A stretch of DNA of 64,000 nt from Ophioceras dolichostomum. Lineage: Eukaryota; Ascomycota; Sordariomycetes; Magnaporthales; Ophioceraceae. Below, piece after piece: positions 1 to 9,481 of this stretch (the first letter of the stretch is position 1; each line of letters begins with the position of its first letter). The DNA is taken from positions 1 through 64,000 of the forward strand of contig PYST01000020.1 of NCBI GenBank assembly GCA_003049485.1. Reading direction: 5' to 3'. A model generated the notes under the pieces. That model was not told the DNA's origin. It worked only from the letters and a program-made list of their open reading frames with translations, and made no database searches. The position numbers and the translations under genes were made by a program.

Positions 1-1642
1 GCCCCAAGCTCCACTGCTTCTGCAAACAGAGGAAGGCTTTTGTCCGACACAAGGAGGCGTCTGGCGTCTGGTGCCTCCCGTCCGACTGCGATGTGAGAGA
101 GTTGGTGGCGAGGGAGGAATATTCCAGAAAGGAGAGGGTTGGTTCGCCACGCCCACTAGGTAATTACGCATTATTACTCAGAGAGGTCGCCAGGTCGAAA
201 GATTTGATAAGGGTAGCGAAACGAGACGTGGAGCAGAGGCGAGGGGGGGGGGAATCAGTAGTCTGTTGGACCTTACGTTCGCTGTCCTATCCTGTCCTTG
301 GCGTAGTCGATGGGTGACGGACGGTCGGGGGTAACGGCGGTGTTGTTTGTCGTTCCATCATCACGTCACATTCATAGCAGACAAGACTGTGATGTTTCTT
401 TTCGTGTTTTCCATCTTGTGCCCTCTCTCCAGTCCTCGTCTACGATTTCAGTGCTAGCCCAGCCACCGACAAGTCAACAGCTGCCTCACAGCTCAGGGTA
501 AGGTAGGAGTTGAGTGAATATCAGACAGAGTGGGGCGGCGCCGACGGCGGGATGCCCTCAAATACAACTTGCCCGGCCATGGCTTCCAACATATTCAATG
601 GCCAACTGGTCTAGTTGGTTAAGGTCCTGCTTGGAGGCGTCGGCTTGGAGAATCCCCAGGTCGGTGCAGCCAGATCGCGTGGATATGACCTGGTTATCAG
701 TGATTCGACTCGCGTTTCAAGACTTTTTTTTTGCTTTTTTTTTTTTTTTTTTTTCGCCCTCCTTCTTTGTTCGCTCTTGCCTCATCTGATTTTTTATCCC
801 TCTTCATTCCATGTCCGCTTATTTTTTTTCGTTTCTTTTCGCGTTCCAATTTTTGTCGTCTGGATTCTCAATTAACAATCGCCATTTCCCATTGTGCGCG
901 CTCTCTCCTGGCACAAGGCTGACCGACATCACGTACAGCAGTCGTCCCCTTCCCTTGTTTCTTCAACCAGATCATGACGTAGCAAGGCCCCCATCATAAT
1001 TCAACGCATATGCATCAAGATCCATCTCCGTTTAACCCACGTTGTCTCCCTTGGTATTCGTACACTTCGCCCTGTGCAGTACCTGCTCCACCCTAACCCA
1101 GAGATGGAATCCTTTGCAGCGCTCACAGCAACCGACGCCTCGCTAGTGAAGCTTACCCTCGGCGTTGCAACAAGCCTCTCGTTGACATGGACGTTCGTGC
1201 CTGCGCAAGTTTCCCTAGTATTCGGGAGGCCACGCCCGTGGGAGCTGGCTGACGGAGTTGGGCTTCTCTATGTTATGGATCATCACACCGAGGCATTCTT
1301 CGCAGCCCCCGGTGTGGCCGAGGAGTCAAAATGGAGGCGGGAGCAAGGTAGGCGGGGGCGATAATGCACATCTTGCCGGTGTAGAAGTAATATGCAGAGG
1401 CCCTGTGAGGCGATGATGCTCTACTGACTGAAAATGGCTACATCTGCGGAGGGGTCGTCGGACAAAGGCCATGACTTGTGTATTGGAAACAAAAGCCGCC
1501 AAAAGAGGCAAACAGTCGCGGCGGGTCTGATAGACAATGGTGTGAAGTGATTCACTGTTCGGTTCTAGAAAATAGCCACGCACTTTCTCTTCCTTCATAC
1601 TCATCGACAGTGATGCGGCAACGGGACAGGGGCTCCTTTGAG

Positions 1643-1763
1643 TCACCCCACTCTTCCGGTTCCAGGCCACCTCAGATTGCTCGAGTTTCAACATGACCAG
1701 GTTCACCCCACTCTTCCGGTTCCAGGCCACCTCAGATTGCTCGAGTTTCAACATGACCAGGTT
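1643..1763. repeat. Two-copy 60-bp tandem duplication
   Basis: The 60 bases beginning TCACCCCACTCTTCCGG at 1643 recur identically at 1703, giving two perfect head-to-tail copies, with one more matching base at 1763. The first two-thirds of each unit is rich in C and T. The identity of the copies suggests a recent slippage or unequal-exchange event. No coding role is supported, although a minus-strand frame runs through both copies because 60 is a multiple of three. Confidence 0.95.
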
Positions 1764-2063
1764 GTTCCCCCTCCTCCGAGTGACCTGGTTATGCTTCTAG
1801 TACTGTCTAGGGTGGTGCACACAACTTAGCCCCTCAGACTTAGATCTGGACTGTAGCCTCGGTTCAGGGCTGGAGGGCGTTACACGCTACTCCGAATGAT
1901 ACCGGTCGTCCATGATTCCCTGAGCGTGACACCCAATCCTACACTTCGCCGCTCTAGGTCCTCCAATGCCGGCGCTTCTAGACTAGACTTGTCTGTCTTG
2001 TCCAGTGGTTGAGTGGATAAACCCCTGAAAAGGCGAGAGACCACCGACCCCAAAAGTGGTTAC

Positions 2064-2154
2064 TGATGATGATGATGATGTATTTAACGTCTGAAGTCGG
2101 AATCTGCCCGAGATCCCTGCCTCCCGCGGGGCATAAGACGTGCTAGCGGCTACC
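2064..2154 (-). repeat. Dispersed-repeat tail, possibly of a non-LTR retrotransposon
   Basis: Read on the minus strand, this segment runs GGTAGCCGCTAGCACGTC, then about 40 less conserved bases, then GACGTTAAATA, and ends in a CAT trinucleotide run. The same two blocks in the same order and spacing occur on the plus strand at 35205-35270, where the tail is followed by an AACCATT-type run. Two copies sharing an end but differing in the terminal simple repeat is the usual look of LINE 3' ends. The LINE assignment is inference; no reverse transcriptase is visible. Confidence 0.6.
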
Positions 2155-2690
2155 GAGCGACTATGTACAAGGAGCTAGTGCTTGAATGTGAGGTTAAAGA
2201 GAGGAAACGCAAACACAGAACGAGGAATAGCTAGCATATCGTGCTCTGGGGCGTGGCGCCCCATTGCGTACGTGTTCTTCAAGCCGCGTTCCCGCCCCCT
2301 ATTAGCTCGGGGCTGGCGCTCGGCGTTACTGATGATGTATGTGTCACCGCGATACAAAGTGAAAGAAGATCTTCGATAGTACATTTACCATCATTTGCCT
2401 CCTAAGTTACAATCCTATGGAGACTGCTGAAGGTAACAAAATACTAACACCCATGGCACCAGCCGCGTGCATGTCCAGTTCAACGTGCTTAAAAGGGCAC
2501 CCAGTCCCCTCAAACATGGCCCGTTTCCTCTCGCCCTCACCCTCCATTCCTAAATCACACGAGCCTCTCACGACAACGTAGCAGCCGCAAGCCCTGAGCA
2601 AACTGCCTACAAGCCGAGGCAGAAACATCCAGACGGAAAGCAGCTTTCATCTGTACACACGAACAGGACCACTCGCTTCCCAGCTACGAA

Positions 2691-2858
2691 ATGCCGGACT
2701 CCAGCAGCTCCGACAACTCTGATAATCTCTCGATTTATTTGACTGATGAAAACACCAAACCTGCGCAATGCGGTACGTGCGGTGGTTGGTACGCCGAAAA
2801 GGACGTTGATCCCAAAGACCATAATTGCAAGCCCAATGAGCCTGATCCGAAGGCCTAG
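2691..2858 (+). CDS. Short CxxC...HxC protein, 55 aa (putative zinc-binding), paralogue of 4110-4316
   Basis: A 55-codon frame opens with the first in-frame ATG after a stop and ends in TAG. The N-terminus is Ser/Asp-rich (residues 3-14). The C-terminal half has C27-G-T-C30, W33-Y34, H44-N-C46 and then K-P-N-E-P-D. The pattern CxxC-(x)13-HxC followed by PNxPD is shared with the 68-aa protein at 4110-4316, which has the same layout of Ser-rich head, CGxC, Tyr, HxC and PNDPD tail. The preserved residues across two separate loci are the main evidence that both are real. I do not recognise the family; the Cys/His spacing suggests a single small zinc knuckle, an inference. The gene is too short for most gene finders. 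It could be a decaying copy of the downstream gene. Confidence 0.55.
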   Translation: MPDSSSSDNSDNLSIYLTDENTKPAQCGTCGGWYAEKDVDPKDHNCKPNEPDPKA

Positions 2859-2996
2859 ATGAAGTTACCGACGCAGCGACCTAAGTATGAAGGGGCGGTC
2901 GTGGTAAAGCGTAAGTTCCCTTCAACACTATGCCCACTCAACCTGGAGGTACGTACAACTCGCAGCTCTGAATGGTAGCAGCCTGGAAGTTTTACA

Positions 2997-3436
2997 TGCT
3001 AACAGATGGGCAGTTTATTGGAAAGGAGAGAAGAGAACTATTTGAATGAGTGTATTGAAGAGCCCCTGCCCTTCTTATTCTGTCTATCTACAGAGTGAAT
3101 GGACGGTCTTTTATAGACCTCTAGAGTGGAGAGATGAATCACGTCGAAGGTCATAGAAGCTATTATCAAGCATCGTTCTAGAACATCATAGAAGTCCATA
3201 GAACCTTCGGGCAGTTGGTAGAATCTTCTGACACAGTTCTACGCCATAGCCTGTCTTTCTTTGGCACGTTCTTTGGTATTTGGACTGTGTGAGGCCAAGC
3301 GTTCAGTTTTAGCTGGTGAAATAGTACCAATGATTCTGTTTGGCGATCCAATTTTCGAGCCCGTGGACGTCGTTGCGGTTATCTTGACAGATAGTTAGAT
3401 AACTAATAACTGCGTACTAGTAACTGGTTCCCAACA
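2997..3436 (-). repeat. LTR-like block (possibly a Copia-type 3' LTR), minus strand
   Basis: On the minus strand the block starts TGTTGGGAACC at 3436. It is directly preceded by a purine tract (complement of 3437-3450) as expected for a polypurine primer next to a 3' LTR. A TATA-like GTCTATAAAA lies inside (complement of 3109-3118), and the block can be closed at TTAGCA near 2997, giving TG...CA ends and about 440 bp. The far end is uncertain. No second LTR, target duplication or intact pol frame is visible, so this would be a terminal fragment. It separates the two small CxxC...HxC genes. Confidence 0.45.
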
Positions 3437-3928
3437 ATCTTCCCCTGCCACTGCGTGACACATCTTCTCCCTCGGAGCTGCCTCCAAGCCCTGACAGACA
3501 TCTAAAAACTATCTCGACACCAACTAGAGCATGAGTGAGATCTCATGTAGTAGGCCCCTTCTGAGTACATAATTACAGGACCTGAGTCATCTGCTGTGGT
3601 CTGAAAATTTGGAAGTTTAGCAAGATCGGTTTGGTGGCAGTACAAAACTCATTCAATATCTACACCTCCTCACTCTCATTATCCACCGTTTCAGATGGAC
3701 GTGTTAACCACTCGGGAAAGGCAGGATAGTCTGGTTGGTCTAGCTAACTAGGCTTACCATACAACTCCTCCCACAGCAAAGCCTCGAGGAGGCCCAGACC
3801 TCATCAGGGATAGTGATGTCTCTGACGAGCTCAATCTCTATCACTAACCCCTCCTGGCAAGACAGCAATGGAGAGTGAAACAGCATCAGAGCGCAATTGA
3901 CAACTCAACATCTCTCTCTTCTTCTATC
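3437..3928. other. Intergenic, possible retroelement internal remnant
   Basis: Adjacent to the LTR-like block and containing the purine tract (minus strand) at 3437-3450. No frame with reverse transcriptase, RNase H or integrase motifs could be read. The right part serves as upstream region of the small gene at 4110. Confidence 0.4.
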
Positions 3929-3936
3929 TATATAAA
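3929..3936 (+). promoter_or_regulatory. TATA box of the 4110-4316 gene
   Basis: TATATAAA lies about 175 bp upstream of the ATG and is followed by pyrimidine-rich sequence and a CA-rich leader typical of strongly expressed fungal genes. The long presumed 5' UTR contains several ATC/CAT runs but no obvious intron. Confidence 0.5.
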
Positions 3937-4109
3937 CCGCTCGAAACAAGTTCTTTCTTTCCTCTTTCCATTCTCCCTCATCATCATTCATCATCACCAT
4001 CCATCATCATTTACAAAGACAACCACACTCATCAATAAAGAGCAACACCGGCAACAACAAAAAAAGACAACACATAGTGAACCCCAGAAAGGTCTTCTTA
4101 GCAGCAAAC

Positions 4110-4316
4110 ATGTCGTCTGGTGGGCACTCCGACTCCGGCTACTACTCCGACAGCAGCTCGGGCGGCAGCAGCTCCTCCAGCGGCTCCAGCAATGCAGGCG
4201 AGGGCCCCAGCAATCCCACCATCTACAACTGCGGCGCGTGCCACGAGTACTACGGCAAGGGGGGCCATACGTGCGAGCCCAACGATCCGGACAAGAGCAA
4301 GTACTCGACTGGTTAA
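4110..4316 (+). CDS. Short Ser-rich CxxC...HxC protein, 68 aa (putative zinc-binding)
   Basis: The 68-aa product starts at ATG 4110, preceded by a leader with a good TATA box. Residues 2-30 are Ser/Gly/Asp/Tyr-rich. Residues 41-55 carry C41-G-A-C44, Y47-Y48 and H53-T-C55, followed by E-P-N-D-P-D. This matches the 55-aa protein at 2691-2858 in motif order, with the CxxC-to-HxC spacing shortened from 13 to 8. There is no signal peptide or membrane segment, so a cytosolic or nuclear place is likely. I do not recognise the family; single zinc-knuckle binding by the three Cys and one His is an inference. The promoter and leader suggest it is expressed, and it looks the healthier of the two copies. 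Confidence 0.65.
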   Translation: MSSGGHSDSGYYSDSSSGGSSSSSGSSNAGEGPSNPTIYNCGACHEYYGKGGHTCEPNDPDKSKYSTG

Positions 4317-4898
4317 GCGATGCAACCACACAGCCAACGAGGGAACGTAGGGGTGCTTCCTGGTGGCAGGAATTGGGGTGTTGACATTGATTATTACAAC
4401 TTGGCTGGATGGCTGAGCTGGCTGGTACTGGTTCTCGTTCATACGTAGTACTGTACGGGAATTTGCTGTCTCGAGGGGACGACATGAGGAGGGGCGCAGT
4501 GTGTTTACTTCGATGACTTAGCTATCTGATTAAATTCATTTGATATCCAGTTTCCGCGGATCCGGTGATGAAGCGAGGACCATGTGATCATAGCGGTCAA
4601 GCGTCAGTCTATTGACACTCCAGCAGTTATGCCCCTCCCCTTCCCGGCGCCCCGGTGCTACTCCTCACATGGCTATGGAGGCATCGCCAAAGTAATGAGA
4701 AAGATGGGGGAGGCGCTACAGGTACTGTTGTTCTACGGCCTTTGTTCTTTGATGCCGTGTGACAAGATTTGGAAAGATTCGATCACTGACATAAGAGCCC
4801 AGGTAGGTACAACGCCAAAGGGGGGAAAAAGCATCGCAGAATTCGAAACTCGAACTCTGTTAGGGTTACAAAATTGGCTTCCACTGTTGAACCACGGT

Positions 4899-4920
4899 TG
4901 GGTGCACTTCCGTGCACCCA
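4899..4920. repeat. Perfect hairpin, 9-bp stem, TTCC loop
   Basis: TGGGTGCAC at 4899-4907 pairs perfectly with GTGCACCCA at 4912-4920 around a 4-base loop. A CACGTG follows directly. It may be part of a small DNA-transposon remnant together with the hairpin at 4987-5010, which is an inference. Confidence 0.8.
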
Positions 4921-4986
4921 CGTGGAGGAGTTGCCTCAGTCACCAAGGCAGCCCCCTCGACAGACCTTAGGTCACGTGGGCCCCTT

Positions 4987-5010
4987 GGAATCGCTTACAA
5001 AAGCGATTCC
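4987..5010. repeat. Perfect hairpin, 10-bp stem, ACAA loop
   Basis: GGAATCGCTT at 4987-4996 pairs perfectly with AAGCGATTCC at 5001-5010. CACGTG motifs flank it at about 4973 and 5018, so the symmetry extends outward imperfectly. It could be a terminator-like or transposon-end structure; no adjacent gene claims it. Confidence 0.8.
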
Positions 5011-5611
5011 TCCGACTCACGTGTAGACTAGCTTTACTCTTCCCTGTACATCATCAGAATCAACAGATTGGTTTACCACGCGCGTGTTTGCTTTTTCCCC
5101 TTGAAGCCCAACCAACATCCACAACACCACGGGCCTTTATTTCTCCTATAGCGTAGGCTTTTTTTCATCACCGCTAGCTTTTGCCTTGCAAATACGACGA
5201 TTTTGAGACCAGGAGGCTCCAGACCCCTCTTCAGATACGTGATTCCACGCCTCTCGAGAACTCAAAGAAGCCTCAACGTACCTAGGCGCCCATGAGGGGT
5301 CGAGGAAGCGATCTCAAGATGCTCCATTTTTGATTTTTTTTTTCCGACAAGGCTATCGGGAAATGCTTACGGCTCGGGCAAATGAAAAATAGAACGTCAT
5401 GGAAAAGAAAAATGATTTTAAAAGCATTGTGGAAAGTGTTGAGACGTTCTTTCCTGTCCCAAATATACCAAATTTAGGTGGGCGATCTCCTGGAGAGGGC
5501 GGTGGACGTTAGCAACGTCTACCGCACACCCGCCAACCCCTCGCAAACACGCTCTCCCGTCTCCTTCAGGCCTACTCATTCACAGTATGAGTAATTCTGG
5601 CGGTCGGGAGA

Positions 5612-6309
5612 TCAGCACCCAGGCTTCCCGGTAATCGAGGACGAGTACTCTCCATCAGAGACCATCCGACACCAGACGTGATTCGGGTCCTGGAACAGCT
5701 TCTCGGGTCCATCCGAGCCATGGGCTGCGAGAGACTGAGGTGATATTGAAGATATCAGTTGGTTGGCCGCGCCATATCCTGCGTCATCTACACTCGCGGT
5801 CGTTTTCCCGCCCCTCTGGCTGCTTGGTAAAACTTACCTTTCGCAATGATCCAGACGATCTGGGCTTTATTCTTGTAGGTGACAGTCACGGACTCCGACT
5901 AGAGGTCCTCATTCCAGATCCTATGCGACATAGGGTTCTGGAACGTCTCGACGAACAGATCGTAGTGCCGGGTCAGCATTCCGTCCGGCAGATCGCAGTC
6001 CTCGGTGCTCCTGGCGAAAAGGACGATGTCGTCTATCATGTGAAGCTTCGACTTGGACGAAGCGATGGGGGTCATTTGGTTCTTCTTCAGCTTTTTTGGG
6101 AACTGGTGCTGGATCGAAGCGAAATCTTTCATCCACTCGTTGAGCTCGGTGCCTCCGTTTAACTCCCTCATGGGAACGCCTCTGGCCGGGTCGGCTGTCG
6201 GGGACGGGGGGCATCTTTGCAGTTGTTGACTAGTTAGTGGTTTCAGATACTTATGGTTCCAACTTAGGCGCAGTCCTTGTCCCATGGCTTTGGTAGTCGT
6301 TTTCGGCAA
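5612..6309 (-). pseudogene. Small two-exon gene of unknown family, interrupted by in-frame TAG
   Basis: A minus-strand frame reads through ...LPDGMLTRHYDLFVETFQNP... to a TAG at 5899-5901. It stays open in the same frame afterwards (SESVTVTYKNKAQIVWIIAK) to a consensus donor GTAAGT at 5837. Joining to an acceptor at 5725 gives an in-frame last exon 5724-5612 that ends ...VWCRMVSDGEYSSSITGKPGC and a TGA. Continuity of protein-like sequence across the TAG and a clean intron argue for a real gene with a nonsense change. CAG to TAG would fit repeat-induced point mutation, an inference. The start is uncertain; the frame is open to 6309 but the true N-terminus may lie further in. The sequence vaguely suggests a small NTF2/SnoaL-like fold, at low confidence. 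Confidence 0.45.
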
Positions 6310-7260
6310 AAGAGGAAGATTTCTTCCAGGATAGGCAGCGATAGGCAGCCATTGGCTGCCTAGCTGGCAATTGCGGTGTGAGAGGCCAGATCGTTCTATC
6401 TCTGCAGGTGAAGGGCTGTAAAACGGGTCATGTGGTACGAATCAGAGTTCTTGTGGCCGAAAAAGGAGACCTGTCGGTTACTAACACACGCTCTCGCCTC
6501 TGAAGGCCAACTGGTAGACGGTGATGGCCGCCATTCATTGCTCTCGAGGAGACGGGTGTCTAAGGGGGCCACGGTCCAGACGTTGCTGGCGGAATCATTT
6601 GTCCCTGTCACGGTGTCTCGGTGTCAGCCTAGCCAATGTTGGGAGGGACTAGAACCAGCAATGAATTCGAGCCTGTAAGTAGTCAGTACAACAGCACGAC
6701 TGCTGTTTCAAAATGGGCGTGCGGTGACCGATGCCGATGAATGCGCAACCTATCCTGTATTAATGAAAAATCTATTCACGGAAGAGGGGGAATGGCCTCC
6801 TCACTTCCAATGCACCATCGAAGTCTAGTAATAGCACTCCCAGGGAAAGTCCAGACCTCAACTCAGGCCGCCGACGAAGTTGATGAAGCGCACAACACGG
6901 CGCACACTTTGATGTTTCACGAGAGGCTCGCACCAATTGGTGTGGCACCTGAGCTAAAATTACAGAGAGATCCCTCCGTTTACGGAGATCCAAGTGGACA
7001 TAACAAGACAGCCCTCTTCCACCATTCTCTGTTGTCGCTATCACACCTCGTCGGCCATCACTCACTAAAGTCAAATTGCCAAGTCGCACGTAAGCACCCT
7101 GCAACACGAACTCGGTCTCCTGGTCTCTCCTACATCACCCAATAGTAGTCCCTCCTACATCACCCCCGACAGTGCTCCACTCCCAAGAATCATGCACCAC
7201 AAACCACCCCCGAAGCCTATCACCCAATACCTACTAGTACTACCACACCGCATTCCCTCA
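6310..7260. other. Intergenic, no gene recognised
   Basis: Several open frames of 70-135 codons occur on both strands, but none has recognisable motifs. A 14-base direct repeat, CTCCTACATCACCC, occurs at about 7127 and 7152. The right end is the 3' flank of the laccase gene. Confidence 0.6.
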
Positions 7261-9481
7261 TCAAATCCTCAACCCAGAATCATGCTGTTTATTCGGACTA
7301 GTCGCATACCAAGTCGTCCACAACGAGCAAGTCGGCTCAATCGCCGAAAGCGGCACCAGCGCGGGAATGTCCTGCACCCTCTCCAAGAACTGCACGCTCA
7401 GCCCCATGGCGACGTGCCAGGCGATGTGGCAGTGGAACAGCCACGCCCCCGGGTTGTCCGTCCTGAACGCGACGACGAGCCACCCGTTAGCGGGCAGCAT
7501 CGTCACGTCCCTGCGCGTCGGGTTCTGGAAGTTGAGCGAGGCCATGTCCGTCGCCGGGTTGAACCTCCTGATAGCGCCCGTGAAGGGGTCCGTCTGGGCC
7601 GGGGCGTGTCCCAGCACGTAGAAGTCGTGGCCGTGCAGGTGCATCGGGTGGGGCGCGACCGTCGGGTTCTGGATCACCCAGAAGGACCACTGGTTCTGCT
7701 GGGGCACCTGGAAGAGGTTGTAGCGCGCGGGGAAGTTGGTGTTGCCCTTCGCGACGTACTCGAGCGTTGGCTCGTCCCACGTGATGTTCATGTCTTGGGC
7801 ATTGATCTCCCAGTACACGCGCTGCTGGCCCTCCCAGTTTTTGACGTTGACGTTCGCCTCGAGCGTGTTGCCCGGCACTGCGGTGAAGCTCGCGGCGGGA
7901 ACGTTATGCGAGACGACCGGGGTGTAGTTCGTGAAGTCTTGGCAAAGGGAGTCTGTGGGTGTGGGGCCGGGGTTGGTCGGGAGCACGGTGGGAGCGCCGT
8001 CGTACTGGAAGATGGCGGCTGGCTTGTTGATCAGACTAGTGCCGCAGAGGCCGGAGGAGGCGAACGTGACGTTGAACCAGTAGTTTCCCACCGCCTGGCT
8101 GGCGTCGATGGTGACGTCGTAGCGCTGGCCGATGGCGACGTAGAGCTGCGATGTGGTGAACGAGTTGACGGGGACGAAGTCCGTGGCGATGACCGTGAAC
8201 TGGTGGTTCACGAGTGTGACTGTGAAGGTGTTGTCGACGGAGGTGTTGATGATGCGCAGGCGGTGGCGGCGGTTGGGCTTGAGCTTGACGCGGTAGTACG
8301 ACCCTCCGCCCTGCGCGTTGACGTGCGAGCCGTTGAAGAGAATGTTGTCGCTCGGCGGGGGCACACCGGGGGCCGGGATCAGTGAGCTGGCGATCACGTC
8401 GGCCGGCTTGTAGTACCAGTCCGAGATGGGGAAGACGCCTAGGTCCTCTTCGTACGGCAGCGAGGCGGGGCCGTCGAACTGGATCGTGCCAACGACGCCG
8501 TTGCCGTACTGCGCGGAGAAGTGAGAGTGGTACCTATTTCAGGAAAGAAGGAAGTAATGTGTCAGATAAGACTCATTGTATAGTTGGACACGTGATGCTC
8601 AGTGTGGAGAGACTGCGGCTCCAGATTGGGGGAAAGAGGGTTCCACTTACCATGAGCTACCATACTGCTCAGCCCGGAACCTGTAAACCTTGCTGGCTCC
8701 AGGAGGGATGGGGCACTCAGTCACACCATTGGCTCCGTCATTGACGTTGTTGTTCAGCATGCGAACACCGTGCCAGTGGATCGAGGTACTGCGGTGGTGG
8801 AGAAGGCATGAATGTCAGCTTATTCTCGATGGGCACGTAGCTCCCGCAAACGATTTCCCGGAGACAGATGTGGTACGATGACTTACCCGTTCACTCTGAG
8901 ACGGTTGGTGACCGTGACCTGGACCCAGTCACCCCAGTTGGCCTTGATGACGGGGCCGGGGAAAGCCCCTGAGAGAGTGGTGTTAGCGTGGCCATGGTGC
9001 AGCTCTGCGTTTACTGTGCTGTGAGGATTCAGCACTCACCGTTAATGAGCATGGCCTTTTCCTTGACAAGGCCATCACCGCCCACCCAGTTGTCAACCTC
9101 AGTGAGGACGAGGTTATACTAGTGCAGGCACGCATTGTAAGTCACCATACCATTTACACATTCCCAAAGCCGCAAGCGAGGGCAGGAGGGAAACGAGTAC
9201 AAAACCAGCGCAGTTAAGGGAGGTTGGCTTACATTTCGCGTCACTCCAGTGTTCGGAGTACTAGCCTCATAATCCGTGCTAATCGTGAACCCCGGCGACC
9301 AACAGGCTCGATTGGAAGCCGTGTTGCAGGACTGCCGCTTGAGCACTTCGACGGCGGGCGACGTGTCCTCATCAGCCTTCCTCGGGAAAAGATCACGAGA
9401 CTCATCAAGCGGGTTGATGGGGGCCGCAGCCGTGAGCCCGGCCAGGAGGCCAAGACTCTTAAGAACAGCAAGTGCTTTCAT
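7261..9481 (-). CDS. Secreted ascomycete laccase (multicopper oxidase), 606 aa, five exons
   Basis: Oxidises phenols with four-electron reduction of oxygen to water, outside the cell. Exons: 9481-9233, 9118-9040, 8968-8887, 8788-8651, 8533-7261; all junctions are GT-AG and in frame. Residues 1-20 form a signal peptide, and a Lys-Arg near residue 48 fits Kex2 removal of a propeptide. Copper ligands are visible: HWHG at 141-144, WYHSH at 183-187, HPMHLHG at 478-484 and HCHIAWH at 550-556. Leu561 is ten residues after Cys551, the axial position of the type-1 copper. The C-terminus ends DSGL plus two residues (RI), resembling the processed C-terminal plug of ascomycete laccases. All motifs are intact, so I expect activity. 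Neighbours give no clear pathway; melanin or lignin-related roles are possible. Confidence 0.95.

Larger units (their letters stand above)
1..2690. other. Gene-poor, repeat-containing left end
   Basis: No reading frame here looks like a conserved protein; the open frames are short and lack family motifs. The stretch holds a long T-rich run (about 723-754), a 60-bp tandem duplication (1643-1763) and a dispersed-repeat tail with a trinucleotide run (2064-2154). A tRNA-like A-box/B-box pair sits at about 607-713 (see findings). The character is that of decayed transposon or subtelomere-like filler, which is an inference. Confidence 0.6.
4317..5611. other. Intergenic with two perfect hairpins
   Basis: No coding region recognised; the longest frame (plus, about 4584-4970) has no family features. 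Two perfect inverted repeats lie at 4899-4920 and 4987-5010, with CACGTG motifs at about 4919-4924, 4973-4978 and 5018-5023. A-rich and T-rich patches occur at about 5334-5420. Confidence 0.6.

Noticed and set aside
7192..8385. 397-codon plus-strand frame
   Set aside because: Antisense of the laccase last exon, which has all copper-binding motifs.
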